Below, piece by piece: positions 1 through 7,247 of a stretch of 9,545 bases of DNA. The notes under the pieces are model-generated. The model ran no database searches. It saw only the letters and a program-made list of their open reading frames with translations, and had not been told where the DNA came from. Every line of letters starts with the position of its first letter. The first letter of the stretch is position 1. The DNA comes from JBCDIQ01 sp039024295 (lineage in GTDB: Bacteria; Bacteroidota; Bacteroidia; J057), in NCBI GenBank assembly GCA_039024295.1, contig JBCDIQ010000221.1, positions 1-9,545 of the forward strand, read 5' to 3'. The translations under genes and the position numbers were made by a program.

Positions 1-657
1 GGAGTTCAGTCGTGTGCTCTACCGATATTCCCTGGTAGCCCTCTTCTCTCAGGCACGAGATCGTATTAAAGTTTTTGAGCCAATCAAAAATATTTTTCGC
101 CAACTGATCATTCCAATTTGCTGCAACGGACAGCAGCAATGCATTGGGCCTGATCCGATCATTTTTGATTAAATCGTTGACCTAAACTTCCGGGTATTCA
201 CCTCAAAGTGCTGTTTATCCCGATAAAACAGCTCGGTTTCCTTGGTTTTGGGCCTATGATACAGCCATTCGGCATGAACGACATGCTTGTCAATCTCAAA
301 CCCGTATCGGTACATCTCATCTTCATGGACAAAAATTACCTCAAAGGTGGAGGGTTCGTTCTCTGTTTCGGTGCTCAGTCGAAATGGGTCTACATCAATT
401 GGCTCATCAATTTGTCCTTCCTTAGAAGAATTGAAAATAAAATGCTTCATGAACGCCAATCCGTCGATTAACTTGGTTTTTCCACTGGCATTGGCTCCAT
501 ATACTACCGCACTTTTGAGTAGCCTCAGTCCAAATTTTTCTACATGAATCACGTTTTGATCCTCCCGGGTCGTTTTGTCATAATTGGACGCTACCAAGCT
601 GAGGGTTACTTCTTCTTTGAAGCATTTATAGTTCTTGATCGAGAACTGAATGAGCAT
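1..657 (-). pseudogene. AAA15-family (COG1106-like) ATPase, frameshifted and cut by the window edge
   Basis: This is the N-terminal half of an ABC/SMC-like ATPase of the AAA15 (COG1106) group. Members bind ATP and many act in anti-phage or toxin-type systems, often with an RloB-like partner; no partner is visible here. I chose the ATG at 657 because MLIQFSIKNYKCFKE is the usual family start; an upstream TTG at 717 would run through the palindrome. The Walker A motif GANASGKT is at residues 54-61. The frame stops at TAA 169-171, about residue 162. Reading goes on in the -1 frame (..NDLIKNDRIRPNALLLSVAA.., then ..QLAKNIFDWLKNF..) with no stop to base 1, and this matches the middle of the family. 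The break must lie between 184 and 171, since the second frame has a TAG at 182-184. Cause: a natural one-base loss or a sequencing error. Family assignment is sound; a defence role is only inferred. Confidence 0.8.
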
Positions 658-670
658 AATAGGAGCGTTT

Positions 671-698
671 TTTGCAATAATTACGTAATTATTGCAAA
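671..698. promoter_or_regulatory. perfect 28-bp palindrome upstream of the ATPase gene
   Basis: The half-site TTTGCAATAATTAC is followed immediately by its exact reverse complement, with no spacer and no mismatch; flanking bases 670 and 699 no longer pair. It ends 13 bp upstream of the ATPase ATG at 657. On the minus strand it is preceded by TAATA, so its first TTTG could overlap a Bacteroidota-type -7 element, though the spacing is one base longer than TAnnTTTG. It could be an operator for a dimeric regulator or, if transcribed, a 5'-UTR hairpin. The symmetry is certain; the role is inferred. Confidence 0.6.
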
Positions 699-739
699 TA
701 TTATCAAAAAACAACAACTATTATCGCCTTTTGTTCCAT

Positions 740-763
740 GTGAGCGTGTATCTTATCGCTCAC
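740..763. terminator. small hairpin between the transporter and ATPase genes
   Basis: GTGAGCG (740-746) and CGCTCAC (757-763) form a perfect 7-bp stem with a 10-base loop. It lies 49 bp past the stop codon of the transporter, which is read on the minus strand, and upstream of the ATPase gene. It has no good T-run on either side, so it is a weak terminator candidate. It could also be an operator or an mRNA-stabilising hairpin. Confidence 0.3.
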
Positions 764-811
764 CGATATGAAATATTCCCGAAGAAAAAGAGACATAATA
801 AACCGATTGTA

Positions 812-2050
812 TCACCCCGTCCGCCTCAGCTTCTTCTCATTCCTTAAATAGTAAAATTCCGATCTATTCACGATTACATACACCCCCAACACCCCTAAAC
901 ACCCAATGCCATTGATCACCAGTGTAGGCATTAAGCCAAACTGGTCAATCATCCATCCTTTTAGAAATGCACCAAGTGTAAAAGGTATCATAAACAGGGC
1001 CACATAGATGCTCGAAATTCGCCCGGTGAAGGCAGGATCTGCTGTGCTCTGGACGATGGTTTTGGTGGTCGCAAATACCCATACTTCACATAACCCCAGC
1101 AGGAGCATGCAGACCATCGCAAAAAAGAAATTTACCCAACTGGCAAAGAGAAAGTTACTCACCCCATACAAGACGCATCCGGCAATGACCCAGTTGATCA
1201 ACGTATGCTTATTTCGGTGCCTTGCCAGCAATAATGCGCCTAAAATGGCACCTGCGGCAATTCCTGTGGTGAGCAGCCCTAGAATTTCCGTGCCTTTGTT
1301 CAGGTAATCACCCGTGTAGATAGGCAGGTATAACCCATAGGAAAAGCAGAAAAAAGCCATGCCACTGGCTAGCAATAAGGAAGCCCTCAGCCGGGGCGTT
1401 TGCCAGGCGTACCGTAGGCCTTCTACAAATTCACCTAAAAATTTCACTTTTGACGGCCCTTCCGAAACAATCGGAGGCAGCTTCATCATCCAGAGGCCGG
1501 CCAAGCAAAAGACAAACGTAACGCCGTTGAAGAAAAAGCAGCCTGCTTCACCAATGAAGGGGATCATGAACCCTGCAAAGGCAGGCCCAATGATTTTGCA
1601 GGTATTGAACATGGAGGATTGCAAGGCAATTCCATTGGTGAGGTAGCGCTTATCGGTGATCAAATCGTAGAGAAAGGTATGGCGTAGGGGCATGTCCAGA
1701 CCCGAAACAATTCCTGCGAATAGCTCCAATGCAATAAGGCCTTCTACAGAAATGTGCCCAGTGTAGGTGGCTATCGCCAGGGCAAATGCCTGCAGCATAA
1801 ACAGGCTTTGGGTCACAAAAATTACTTTGCGCCGGTTAAGCCGATCAATCCACACCCCCGCCACTGGCGAAAGCACTCCAATTGCGATTTGTCGAGATAC
1901 CACAGTAATGCCCAGGATGAGGCCAGAATCTGTCAATTCATAAGCGAGCCATCCTGCCGCCAGGCGTTGTGCAAACTCTCCAATTAAGGAAAGAGCACGG
2001 GTAATGAAAAAAATACGAAAATTGGCAAACCGAAGGAGGGCATCAAACAT
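812..2050 (-). CDS. MFS_3-type major facilitator superfamily exporter
   Basis: This is an inner-membrane secondary transporter of the major facilitator superfamily, with about 12 hydrophobic segments in two halves joined by a hydrophilic loop. With the start at 2050 it has 412 residues. It resembles the MFS_3/EntS-like branch, whose known members export siderophores and small molecules by proton antiport; the substrate cannot be read here. Motif A, GVWIDRLNRRK, follows the second TM segment (residues 65-75), and the first half carries RALSLIGEFAQRLAAGW. A second-half equivalent is FTGRISSIYVALFMIPFTL. An ATG at 2080 would add ten residues (MLRRCSYLRC); I prefer 2050 because family members usually start just before FANFRIFF-like sequence, but neither site has a clear ribosome binding site. 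The gene lies upstream of the ATPase gene on the same strand, separated by a 154-bp gap and a hairpin, and is divergent from paralog A. Confidence 0.88.
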   Translation of the reverse strand: MFDALLRFANFRIFFITRALSLIGEFAQRLAAGWLAYELTDSGLILGITVVSRQIAIGVLSPVAGVWIDRLNRRKVIFVTQSLFMLQAFALAIATYTGHISVEGLIALELFAGIVSGLDMPLRHTFLYDLITDKRYLTNGIALQSSMFNTCKIIGPAFAGFMIPFIGEAGCFFFNGVTFVFCLAGLWMMKLPPIVSEGPSKVKFLGEFVEGLRYAWQTPRLRASLLLASGMAFFCFSYGLYLPIYTGDYLNKGTEILGLLTTGIAAGAILGALLLARHRNKHTLINWVIAGCVLYGVSNFLFASWVNFFFAMVCMLLLGLCEVWVFATTKTIVQSTADPAFTGRISSIYVALFMIPFTLGAFLKGWMIDQFGLMPTLVINGIGCLGVLGVYVIVNRSEFYYLRNEKKLRRTG

Positions 2051-2323
2051 ACAGCGAAGGTAGGAACACCTGCGCAACATAGCAGGGTAACGTAAGCCCG
2101 GGGTTAACTTTGGTTAAATTTTTATGCTGCATCCAAGAAATTCAGTCCAGGGCAAGAATTAGCCTGAATCCCTTTTTTAACAATAGAAAAGATATGGATG
2201 GTGGAAATTGATAGAAAACGATTTCATCTTCCGGGACGTTAATTAAATTAATTGTAATTCAATAAACCAACTGAAATATTTCTCTTGTCAGGATCTAATT
2301 TCAAACTTAACATTTACATTAAC
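2051..2323. other. divergent intergenic region between the MFS gene and paralog A
   Basis: This 273-bp AT-rich region must hold the promoters of the two divergent genes. The plus strand has TAACTTTG at 2105-2112, which fits the Bacteroidota -7 consensus TAnnTTTG, but there is no TTG at the right upstream distance and it lies over 200 bp from the start of paralog A. A TTAATTAA-rich stretch occurs around 2237-2256. I see no RNA gene or terminator here, and no promoter I would assign firmly. Confidence 0.3.
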
Positions 2324-3631
2324 ATGAAAACTATTCACCGCTTTTTGGTCTGTATGATGACTATGCTAATTTTTATGACAGGAAAGTTAGCTGCCCAGGG
2401 CATTTCCATTTATGGCTTGTCAAATATACCATCATCTGGAATTGGTACATTCCCTATTGTAACTTTCGTTAAATTAGATCCTACTAACGGAAACGTAACT
2501 GTTTTAGACACTATCAACGGTGCCTTCGCAACAGCAGCGGGTTCCTCCACTTTTGATCATAGTGGGAATCGATATATGTATTGGGGATTGGACAGAGGAA
2601 ATGCTCAAAGGTTGTATACCATCGATGCAACAAGTGGAGCAATTATTAGAAATCCTGTTGTGACGTTGGCACCTCCAGTAGAACTTGAATTCGACCTTAA
2701 AAATGCAAAGACCTATGGGATACAGCGCGATGGAAGCAATCCATCCGTTCATTATTTTGTTGAAGTAGACCTACAAAATGGCAACATCATACAAATCAAG
2801 GAAATTCCCGGTGTCCAAACGATTTTAGTGAGCACTTCTACGTTCAATTCAAATAATGGAACTTATTATATTGCTGGAGCAGGTCGGAATGGTGCTAATC
2901 CACGTTTGTACAAAATAGAGGCTGCAACAGGAAACATCCTGGCACAACCTCCTTTCATCCAAGGAGTATCTGAGCTACAATATGATGTAATCAATGACAA
3001 ACTATATGCCTTATACAGAGATACCGCCCAGGCGTTAAACCTTGTAGAAATAGATACGACGAACGGGAATTTGACTTCTGTGATGACTATCCCAAGTATG
3101 TCAAGCACAAACTCAGCAATAGGTGTCAGCTCGACCACATATGATCAAAATACAGGCACTTACATTTTCTTTGGCATAAATGGTGTCACCAGCGGAACAG
3201 ACTCAGTCCATTTTATTCGGCCAGGCTCAATGCAGCAATTTGCTGTGAAGCCCCGGGTAATATTTGGAGAGTATGAGTGTGACAATACTGCTTTTGCTGA
3301 GAGATTCTACAGCAATACCACAAGCAACGATATAGGGAGTTTGCCAGGGCCCCAGAATCCTACAGGCTTGGGCGTTACCTACCTGAATAACTCCGAAGTA
3401 AAGCTTAGGCTTCCAAGAAACGTGAATTATGATTTTACTTCCAAGGGGAAATACAAGTCCGCTAAAGTTGCCTTGCTTGACATGCAAGGGAAAGTGCTAT
3501 TTCAAGAAACGAGACTGGTAGAGACATTGGAAGTCGAGTCCATTTCCACCAAGCACCTTCCAGTTGGTGTATATACGGTAGCCCTAACCATAAACAATCA
3601 AGTGCTTACTGCGAAATTGATGAAGCTATAG
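2324..3631 (+). CDS. paralog A: secreted six-repeat (beta-propeller-like) protein with T9SS type A sorting domain
   Basis: This is a 435-aa exported protein. I chose ATG 2324 over the upstream TTG at 2285 because it places a typical signal peptide at the N-terminus (MKTIHRF, a hydrophobic core, then LAA before QG at residue 25). The mature part has about six 40-45-residue units of two alternating kinds: 'STF..NGTYY..G...RLYKIEAATGNIL' and 'ELQYD..NDKLYALY...LVEIDTTNG'. This spacing and the aromatic/Gly pattern suggest a six-bladed beta-propeller (inferred). A linker with CDNTAFAERFY contains the only Cys of the mature protein. The C-terminus (KVALLDMQGKVLF.., LPVGVYTVAL.., ending KLMKL) is a T9SS type A sorting domain, which directs outer-membrane translocation and release or anchoring. 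It is the most diverged of the three paralogs. Its ligand or activity is unknown. It converges on the helical protein gene at 3766. Confidence 0.88.
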   Translation: MKTIHRFLVCMMTMLIFMTGKLAAQGISIYGLSNIPSSGIGTFPIVTFVKLDPTNGNVTVLDTINGAFATAAGSSTFDHSGNRYMYWGLDRGNAQRLYTIDATSGAIIRNPVVTLAPPVELEFDLKNAKTYGIQRDGSNPSVHYFVEVDLQNGNIIQIKEIPGVQTILVSTSTFNSNNGTYYIAGAGRNGANPRLYKIEAATGNILAQPPFIQGVSELQYDVINDKLYALYRDTAQALNLVEIDTTNGNLTSVMTIPSMSSTNSAIGVSSTTYDQNTGTYIFFGINGVTSGTDSVHFIRPGSMQQFAVKPRVIFGEYECDNTAFAERFYSNTTSNDIGSLPGPQNPTGLGVTYLNNSEVKLRLPRNVNYDFTSKGKYKSAKVALLDMQGKVLFQETRLVETLEVESISTKHLPVGVYTVALTINNQVLTAKLMKL

Positions 3632-3688
3632 CAGAGTTTCTAGTTACAGTTTTTGGTCGAAAAATGAATCAGCGCATTAATTACTCTA

Positions 3689-3720
3689 GAGAGGCCAGGA
3701 AATACATACCCTGGCCTCTC
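3689..3720. terminator. hairpin between the convergent genes
   Basis: GAGAGGCCAGG (3689-3699) pairs perfectly with CCTGGCCTCTC (3710-3720): an 11-bp GC-rich stem with a 10-base loop. It starts 58 bp after the stop of paralog A and 46 bp from the stop of the opposite gene, the usual place for a shared bidirectional terminator. The plus-strand tail is only moderately T-rich (ATCTTTG, then TTTTT after 3735). Confidence 0.7.
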
Positions 3721-3765
3721 ATCTTTGATAGGTACTTTTTGCTTGCTGTGATTTCTTCCAGCACA

Positions 3766-5313
3766 TCAAGAATTATGTTGCTCAAAAACCTTCTGGATAT
3801 TAGTGTCTTCCAACTGCGCCGTAACCCAAGCCGAATAATTAAAATCCACAAGTGCAGCCTTTTCGAAAGGGTCATTCGATAGCTCTTGCAATTTCTCTTC
3901 AAACTGCTGAAATAATGCTTCTCGCTTTTCCCGCTCATGTCCAAACTTTACCAGTCGAGTGAGCAAATCATGCAGGCACTTTTCAAATCGGTGGGGTTTC
4001 TCCTGCTGCTTCACATACCGCTCATAGCTTTGCAAGCTATACATCAGCACATCGTGTTTGCCCGTTTGGTACTGGAGCAATAGGTTTAAGTTTAGCACCA
4101 GCCCATAAACATCCTGGCGGAACTGCCTTGGATGCTCGTTAAGGGCCCGGTTGTTCCACCTGGAGGCGAGGCGATATTTTCCCGCATAAAAGTAGGTCAT
4201 GGCTATCCGGTAGGCGAAAATGGTCTTGTGGTGAGGCAGTAAGCGCCCTTCTTGTTTCTCCAGGATTTGTTCCAGTTCAGGGATCAGGGATAGGCCTCGG
4301 CTAACCTCGTCACCCTGTAGGTAAACGAGCATTTCTGTATCGTAGGAATTAATGATCTGGCGCTCAATGGTTTTAACCATTCCTTGTTTCAGGCGGAACC
4401 GCTCCGGAATTGTCCGGAGCTTCTCCAACGTGAGTTCAAACTCCCCATCCACCCGTTTCCATCCCACAAAAGAGCCCAGCAACAACCCCAGTTGATTGGC
4501 ATATACATCCAGGTGTTCCTTCCGAAATTCTGCCTCCTGGTCTAGCAGTGCCACTGCGCTGGAAAGGAAATCATGAACCGCTCGAGCGTTCTGTTGAAGG
4601 GAAGAATTGAAGTAGTGAATCAAAAAAAAGTACAATTTTGCACGAAGGGAAAGTGCTTTGTCCACATTTTTAAGCAAATCATGGGTCATGATTTGTTCGA
4701 TAGACTTCAAGTCTTCAGCTGTGCGGATATCCCCAAATCTACTAGCAAAGTGCCACACACGGGTGAGCATTTGTGCGTATTGGTTGTAATTGCCAAGTTG
4801 TTCAAGGATTTTTTGCTCTTCATCCCATAGGTTTTCCAGCTCATCCATGGTTTTTCGGGAAAGGCTATAAGCATCAAGCAAGGTCTTTTCCCACCGGATG
4901 ACTTCGAGTAATTGCAGGAGGGCTTCACAGTTGAGGGCAAGCTTTCGGGCTTTTCTTAGCAGTTTGCCTGCATGCTGGTAAAGGCCCTTTGCATACAGCA
5001 ACTCCACCTGATGAAGGAGCATTTTGAGTTGGGAATCAGCAGAATATTCTAAGTGGTACAGGTGAAGACTTTCCATCACCATGTGGTAGAGGTATACTTT
5101 TTCCGATGAAAGCCGGCCAATGAACTTCTCCCCTTTGAAAGCCGTCTTTATCGATTCTTCGTTGTAATCCGCCTGCTTGCTGATGGCATCAAACAATCGA
5201 ACGTAGTTATTTTCTTTCCCAATCACATGCCTGGCTGCATGCAGCTTAAAATGACGTTTTTCACTTTTGGTGAGGGATTGGATCAGTTGATGAAGATCTG
5301 GGGAAGGCCGCAT
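3766..5313 (-). CDS. large all-helical (TPR-like) protein, function unknown
   Basis: A 515-aa protein with no signal peptide or membrane segment, so probably cytoplasmic. It seems wholly alpha-helical and is rich in Leu, Lys, Glu and Gln. I start it at ATG 5313, since LHQLIQSLTKSEKRHFKL directly after is what I would expect at the start of this Bacteroidota family; an ATG at 5364 would add 17 residues of unrelated character. The conserved-looking N-terminal block (LTKSEKRHFKL, ENNYVRLFDAI, GEKFIGRLSSEK, residues about 14-72) is followed by TPR-like helix pairs, for example LLYAKGLYQHAGKLLRKARK (about 122-141) and TYFYAGKYRLASRWNNRAL (about 370-388). No catalytic motif is visible, and a scaffold role is only a guess. 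It sits alone between paralogs A and B on the opposite strand. Gene reality is strong given its length and consistent composition. Confidence 0.85.
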   Translation of the reverse strand: MRPSPDLHQLIQSLTKSEKRHFKLHAARHVIGKENNYVRLFDAISKQADYNEESIKTAFKGEKFIGRLSSEKVYLYHMVMESLHLYHLEYSADSQLKMLLHQVELLYAKGLYQHAGKLLRKARKLALNCEALLQLLEVIRWEKTLLDAYSLSRKTMDELENLWDEEQKILEQLGNYNQYAQMLTRVWHFASRFGDIRTAEDLKSIEQIMTHDLLKNVDKALSLRAKLYFFLIHYFNSSLQQNARAVHDFLSSAVALLDQEAEFRKEHLDVYANQLGLLLGSFVGWKRVDGEFELTLEKLRTIPERFRLKQGMVKTIERQIINSYDTEMLVYLQGDEVSRGLSLIPELEQILEKQEGRLLPHHKTIFAYRIAMTYFYAGKYRLASRWNNRALNEHPRQFRQDVYGLVLNLNLLLQYQTGKHDVLMYSLQSYERYVKQQEKPHRFEKCLHDLLTRLVKFGHEREKREALFQQFEEKLQELSNDPFEKAALVDFNYSAWVTAQLEDTNIQKVFEQHNS

Positions 5314-5409
5314 ACGATTCAAACGATTTTGCAGAAAATCAGTTGAACTAAATATAGTAAACAAAAAGTGAGAAGCAATATAGACTTCAAGTATTAGGGC
5401 TGAATTAAG

Positions 5410-5441
5410 TTGAAGTCAGGTAAGTTAATTTTATACTTTTA
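5410..5441 (+). promoter_or_regulatory. candidate Bacteroidota-type promoter of paralog B
   Basis: TTG at 5410-5412 followed, after 21 bases, by TACTTTTA at 5434-5441 resembles the sigma-ABfr pattern TTTG-N(17-20)-TAnnTTTG, with the last G missing and the spacer one base long. It would give a leader of roughly 60 bases before ATG 5508. It is a pattern match only. Confidence 0.35.
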
Positions 5442-5507
5442 CCTTCGAGAAAAACGGCATCTGTATCTGGCTTTAAATTTTACACTATTCGCAACTCAAA
5501 GAAAAGA

Positions 5508-6818
5508 ATGAAAATGCTCAATCGTTTTATCGTCCTTTCCTTCGCACTTATGTGCATGGGAAGTTCTCTTTTTGCCCAGGGCATTGAATTGTATGGCTTG
5601 TGGTATGAGCGTACCGGAGGTACAGGTTCCAATTTTACAGGTTACCAACACTTTGTACAAGTAAACCCGAACAATGGAAACGTTTCCTTATTGGATACCA
5701 TTCCTGGTGCAAAGTATGTAGCTGTAGGTGCTTCCACTTTTGACCATAAAGGAAACAGGTTTATTTACTGGGGAATAGACGGTGCCAATACCCGTAGACT
5801 CTACACGATAGATGCTCCCACAGGAAACATGCTCAGTAACCCTGCTGTAAGCCAGAGGCCACCAATTGAGCTGGAGTTTGATATGAAGAATGGCAAAACT
5901 TATGGGCTACAATGGGATGCTACTCAGAACAAAGAATACTTTGTTGAAGTAAACTTACAAACAGGGGCTGTCACCAGGGTAAAAGACTTGCCTGGGGTAC
6001 AAACGGTCATGATTGGCTCTTCTACCTTCAACTCAAATAATGGGACGTTCTATTTTGGGGGAGGTGATTTTAGTGGAAATATTCGCATGTACCGTGTGGA
6101 TGCAGCCACCGGAAATATTCTGGGTAGCACGACATTTGCCAACAATGTGTTCGAATGGCAATATGATGTTACTGTGGACAAACTGTTCGGGCTCCACCGT
6201 TCAGCTATGGGCCAACCATTGGAAATTGTTGAATTGGATACTTTAAACGGACAGAAAACGTCGGTGATGACAATCCCCAGCATGTCGGGTAATTTTGCCG
6301 GTGTTGTAGTGGGTTCTTCCGTTTACGATCAGAATACCAGTACCTATATTTTTAGAGGGGTAAATGGAGTCAGCGCAGGTACAGATTCCATTCATTTTGT
6401 TCGTCCCGGGACACGGCAGCAATACGCGATCAGTCTGAATAAGAACGTCATTGAGATCAAGTGTGACAATACCACCTTCGCGAGTCGCTTTTATAACAAT
6501 ACTCAGACCAATAATGGGGGAATTATCAACGATATTGTGCTGTTCCGCAACATGGGCATCAGCTATATAAATGGAACAGCCATCAAATTGATTCTTCCAA
6601 GAAATATCAAGCAGGATCTGGGCAATGGAGGTAGCAGAGGAAAGCCTGGAAAAATAACCCTGTTTGACGCTCACGGTAAAGCTGTACGAACCGAGTCACG
6701 TTCCATCGAAGTGATAGACGCTGACCCCATTTCTATAGACAACTTACCCACTGGAATATACACCCTAAGGCTTGAGGCCGACAGTCATATGCTCATTTCT
6801 AAGTTCATCAAACAATAA
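5508..6818 (+). CDS. paralog B: secreted six-repeat (beta-propeller-like) protein with T9SS type A sorting domain
   Basis: A 436-aa intact member of the family. The start ATG 5508 follows a purine-rich AAAGAAAAG and gives a good signal peptide, with likely cleavage after LFA (residue 23) before QG. Repeats fall at about residues 27-70, 75-115, 120-165, 170-212, 214-258 and 268-300. Even units carry 'STF(D/N)..GN/T.(F/Y)..G...R.Y.(I/V)DA.TGN(M/I)L' and odd units 'E(F/W)(E/Q)YD-like..K..GL...VE(V/L)(N/D)(L/T)..G'. The linker (305-345) has the sole mature Cys at 319 in CDNTTFASRFYNNT. Residues 346-436 form the sorting domain (PGKITLFDAHGKAVR.., LPTGIYTLRL.., SKFIKQ). Sec export followed by T9SS secretion is expected. 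The target is unknown; extended loops of a propeller could bind glycans or proteins, but no catalytic residues stand out. It is followed by its own hairpin, so it is probably monocistronic. Confidence 0.9.
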   Translation: MKMLNRFIVLSFALMCMGSSLFAQGIELYGLWYERTGGTGSNFTGYQHFVQVNPNNGNVSLLDTIPGAKYVAVGASTFDHKGNRFIYWGIDGANTRRLYTIDAPTGNMLSNPAVSQRPPIELEFDMKNGKTYGLQWDATQNKEYFVEVNLQTGAVTRVKDLPGVQTVMIGSSTFNSNNGTFYFGGGDFSGNIRMYRVDAATGNILGSTTFANNVFEWQYDVTVDKLFGLHRSAMGQPLEIVELDTLNGQKTSVMTIPSMSGNFAGVVVGSSVYDQNTSTYIFRGVNGVSAGTDSIHFVRPGTRQQYAISLNKNVIEIKCDNTTFASRFYNNTQTNNGGIINDIVLFRNMGISYINGTAIKLILPRNIKQDLGNGGSRGKPGKITLFDAHGKAVRTESRSIEVIDADPISIDNLPTGIYTLRLEADSHMLISKFIKQ

Positions 6819-6879
6819 ATCCCTTTCCTAACTTCCTGATAGTTTTGCAAAATTAGTATAAGTGTGTAGATAAGAATGC

Positions 6880-6904
6880 GAAGCCACAGCCATGCTGTGG
6901 CTTC
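6880..6904 (+). terminator. hairpin terminator candidate after paralog B
   Basis: GAAGCCACAGC (6880-6890) pairs without mismatch with GCTGTGGCTTC (6894-6904), an 11-bp stem with a 3-base loop, 61 bp after the B stop codon. It is followed by CGTTATTTTG, a weak T-tract. The same hairpin, altered, follows paralog C. Confidence 0.7.
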
Positions 6905-6972
6905 CGTTATTTTGAATATTAAACACCTGAAATCCTTAATCGTAATCCCATTTTAGGCTTAGATTGGAAGTA

Positions 6973-6998
6973 GACAGGTTGATTTCCGATTACCTGTC
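6973..6998. repeat. inverted repeat GACAGGT / ACCTGTC
   Basis: A perfect 7-bp inverted repeat with a 12-base spacer sits midway between B and C, 250 bp upstream of the C start. It could be a regulator binding site or a minor hairpin, but a repeat this short may occur by chance. Confidence 0.3.
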
Positions 6999-7247
6999 AA
7001 GCAGTTCATAGATTTCCATCTTGTTTCTCCCTTCGTAATCTTATGGAAATATGAAAATCCCTATATCTCACACAAACGATTTCACAAAAGTTTGGTTATA
7101 CTGAATAGAAAGGGTGTTTTTCAGCAGAAGTGTAAGCCTCATGAATTAAGACAGGCTGGGTAAAAATAAATCCGGGTTACTGCTTTTCTCTGAAAAAATG
7201 ACATCCGCACCTGATTTCAATATCTACCATTCAAAACAAAAATAACA

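Larger units (their letters stand above)
5452..6904 (+). repeat. duplicated unit, copy 1 (leader + paralog B + hairpin)
   Basis: The segment from the leader through the coding region to the downstream hairpin is matched by 7195-8650. In the leader, the bases after AAAAA (CGGCATCTGTATCTGG here) align with TGACATCCGCACCTGA in copy 2, and nearly all differences are transitions. Both copies end in a hairpin whose left arm is GAAGCCACAGC. The duplication therefore took in a complete transcription unit; repeat edges are approximate. Confidence 0.6.
6819..7247. other. intergenic region between paralogs B and C
   Basis: This 429-bp stretch has no convincing gene. It begins with the terminator-like hairpin of B (6880-6904) and ends with the leader of C, which resembles that of B from about 7195. 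Between them are two inverted repeats: GACAGGT (6973-6979) with ACCTGTC (6992-6998), and ATTTCCAT (7012-7019) with ATGGAAAT (7043-7050). Their meaning is unknown, and either could be a regulator site or chance. I found no clear -33/-7 pair for C. Confidence 0.5.

Noticed and set aside
208..771. Plus-strand open frames of 75-87 codons opposite the ATPase
   Set aside because: They are antisense to the Walker A-bearing frame, and one only reads through the palindrome, which gives the same CNNYVIIA residues on both strands.
2105..2112. TAACTTTG as the promoter of paralog A
   Set aside because: The -7 match is perfect, but no TTG lies at the right upstream spacing and the site is over 200 bp from the start codon.
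6243..6674. 143-codon minus-strand open frame inside paralog B
   Set aside because: It lies wholly antisense to a well-supported secreted protein gene, shows no domain and has no start context; it is a by-product of the codon use of B.
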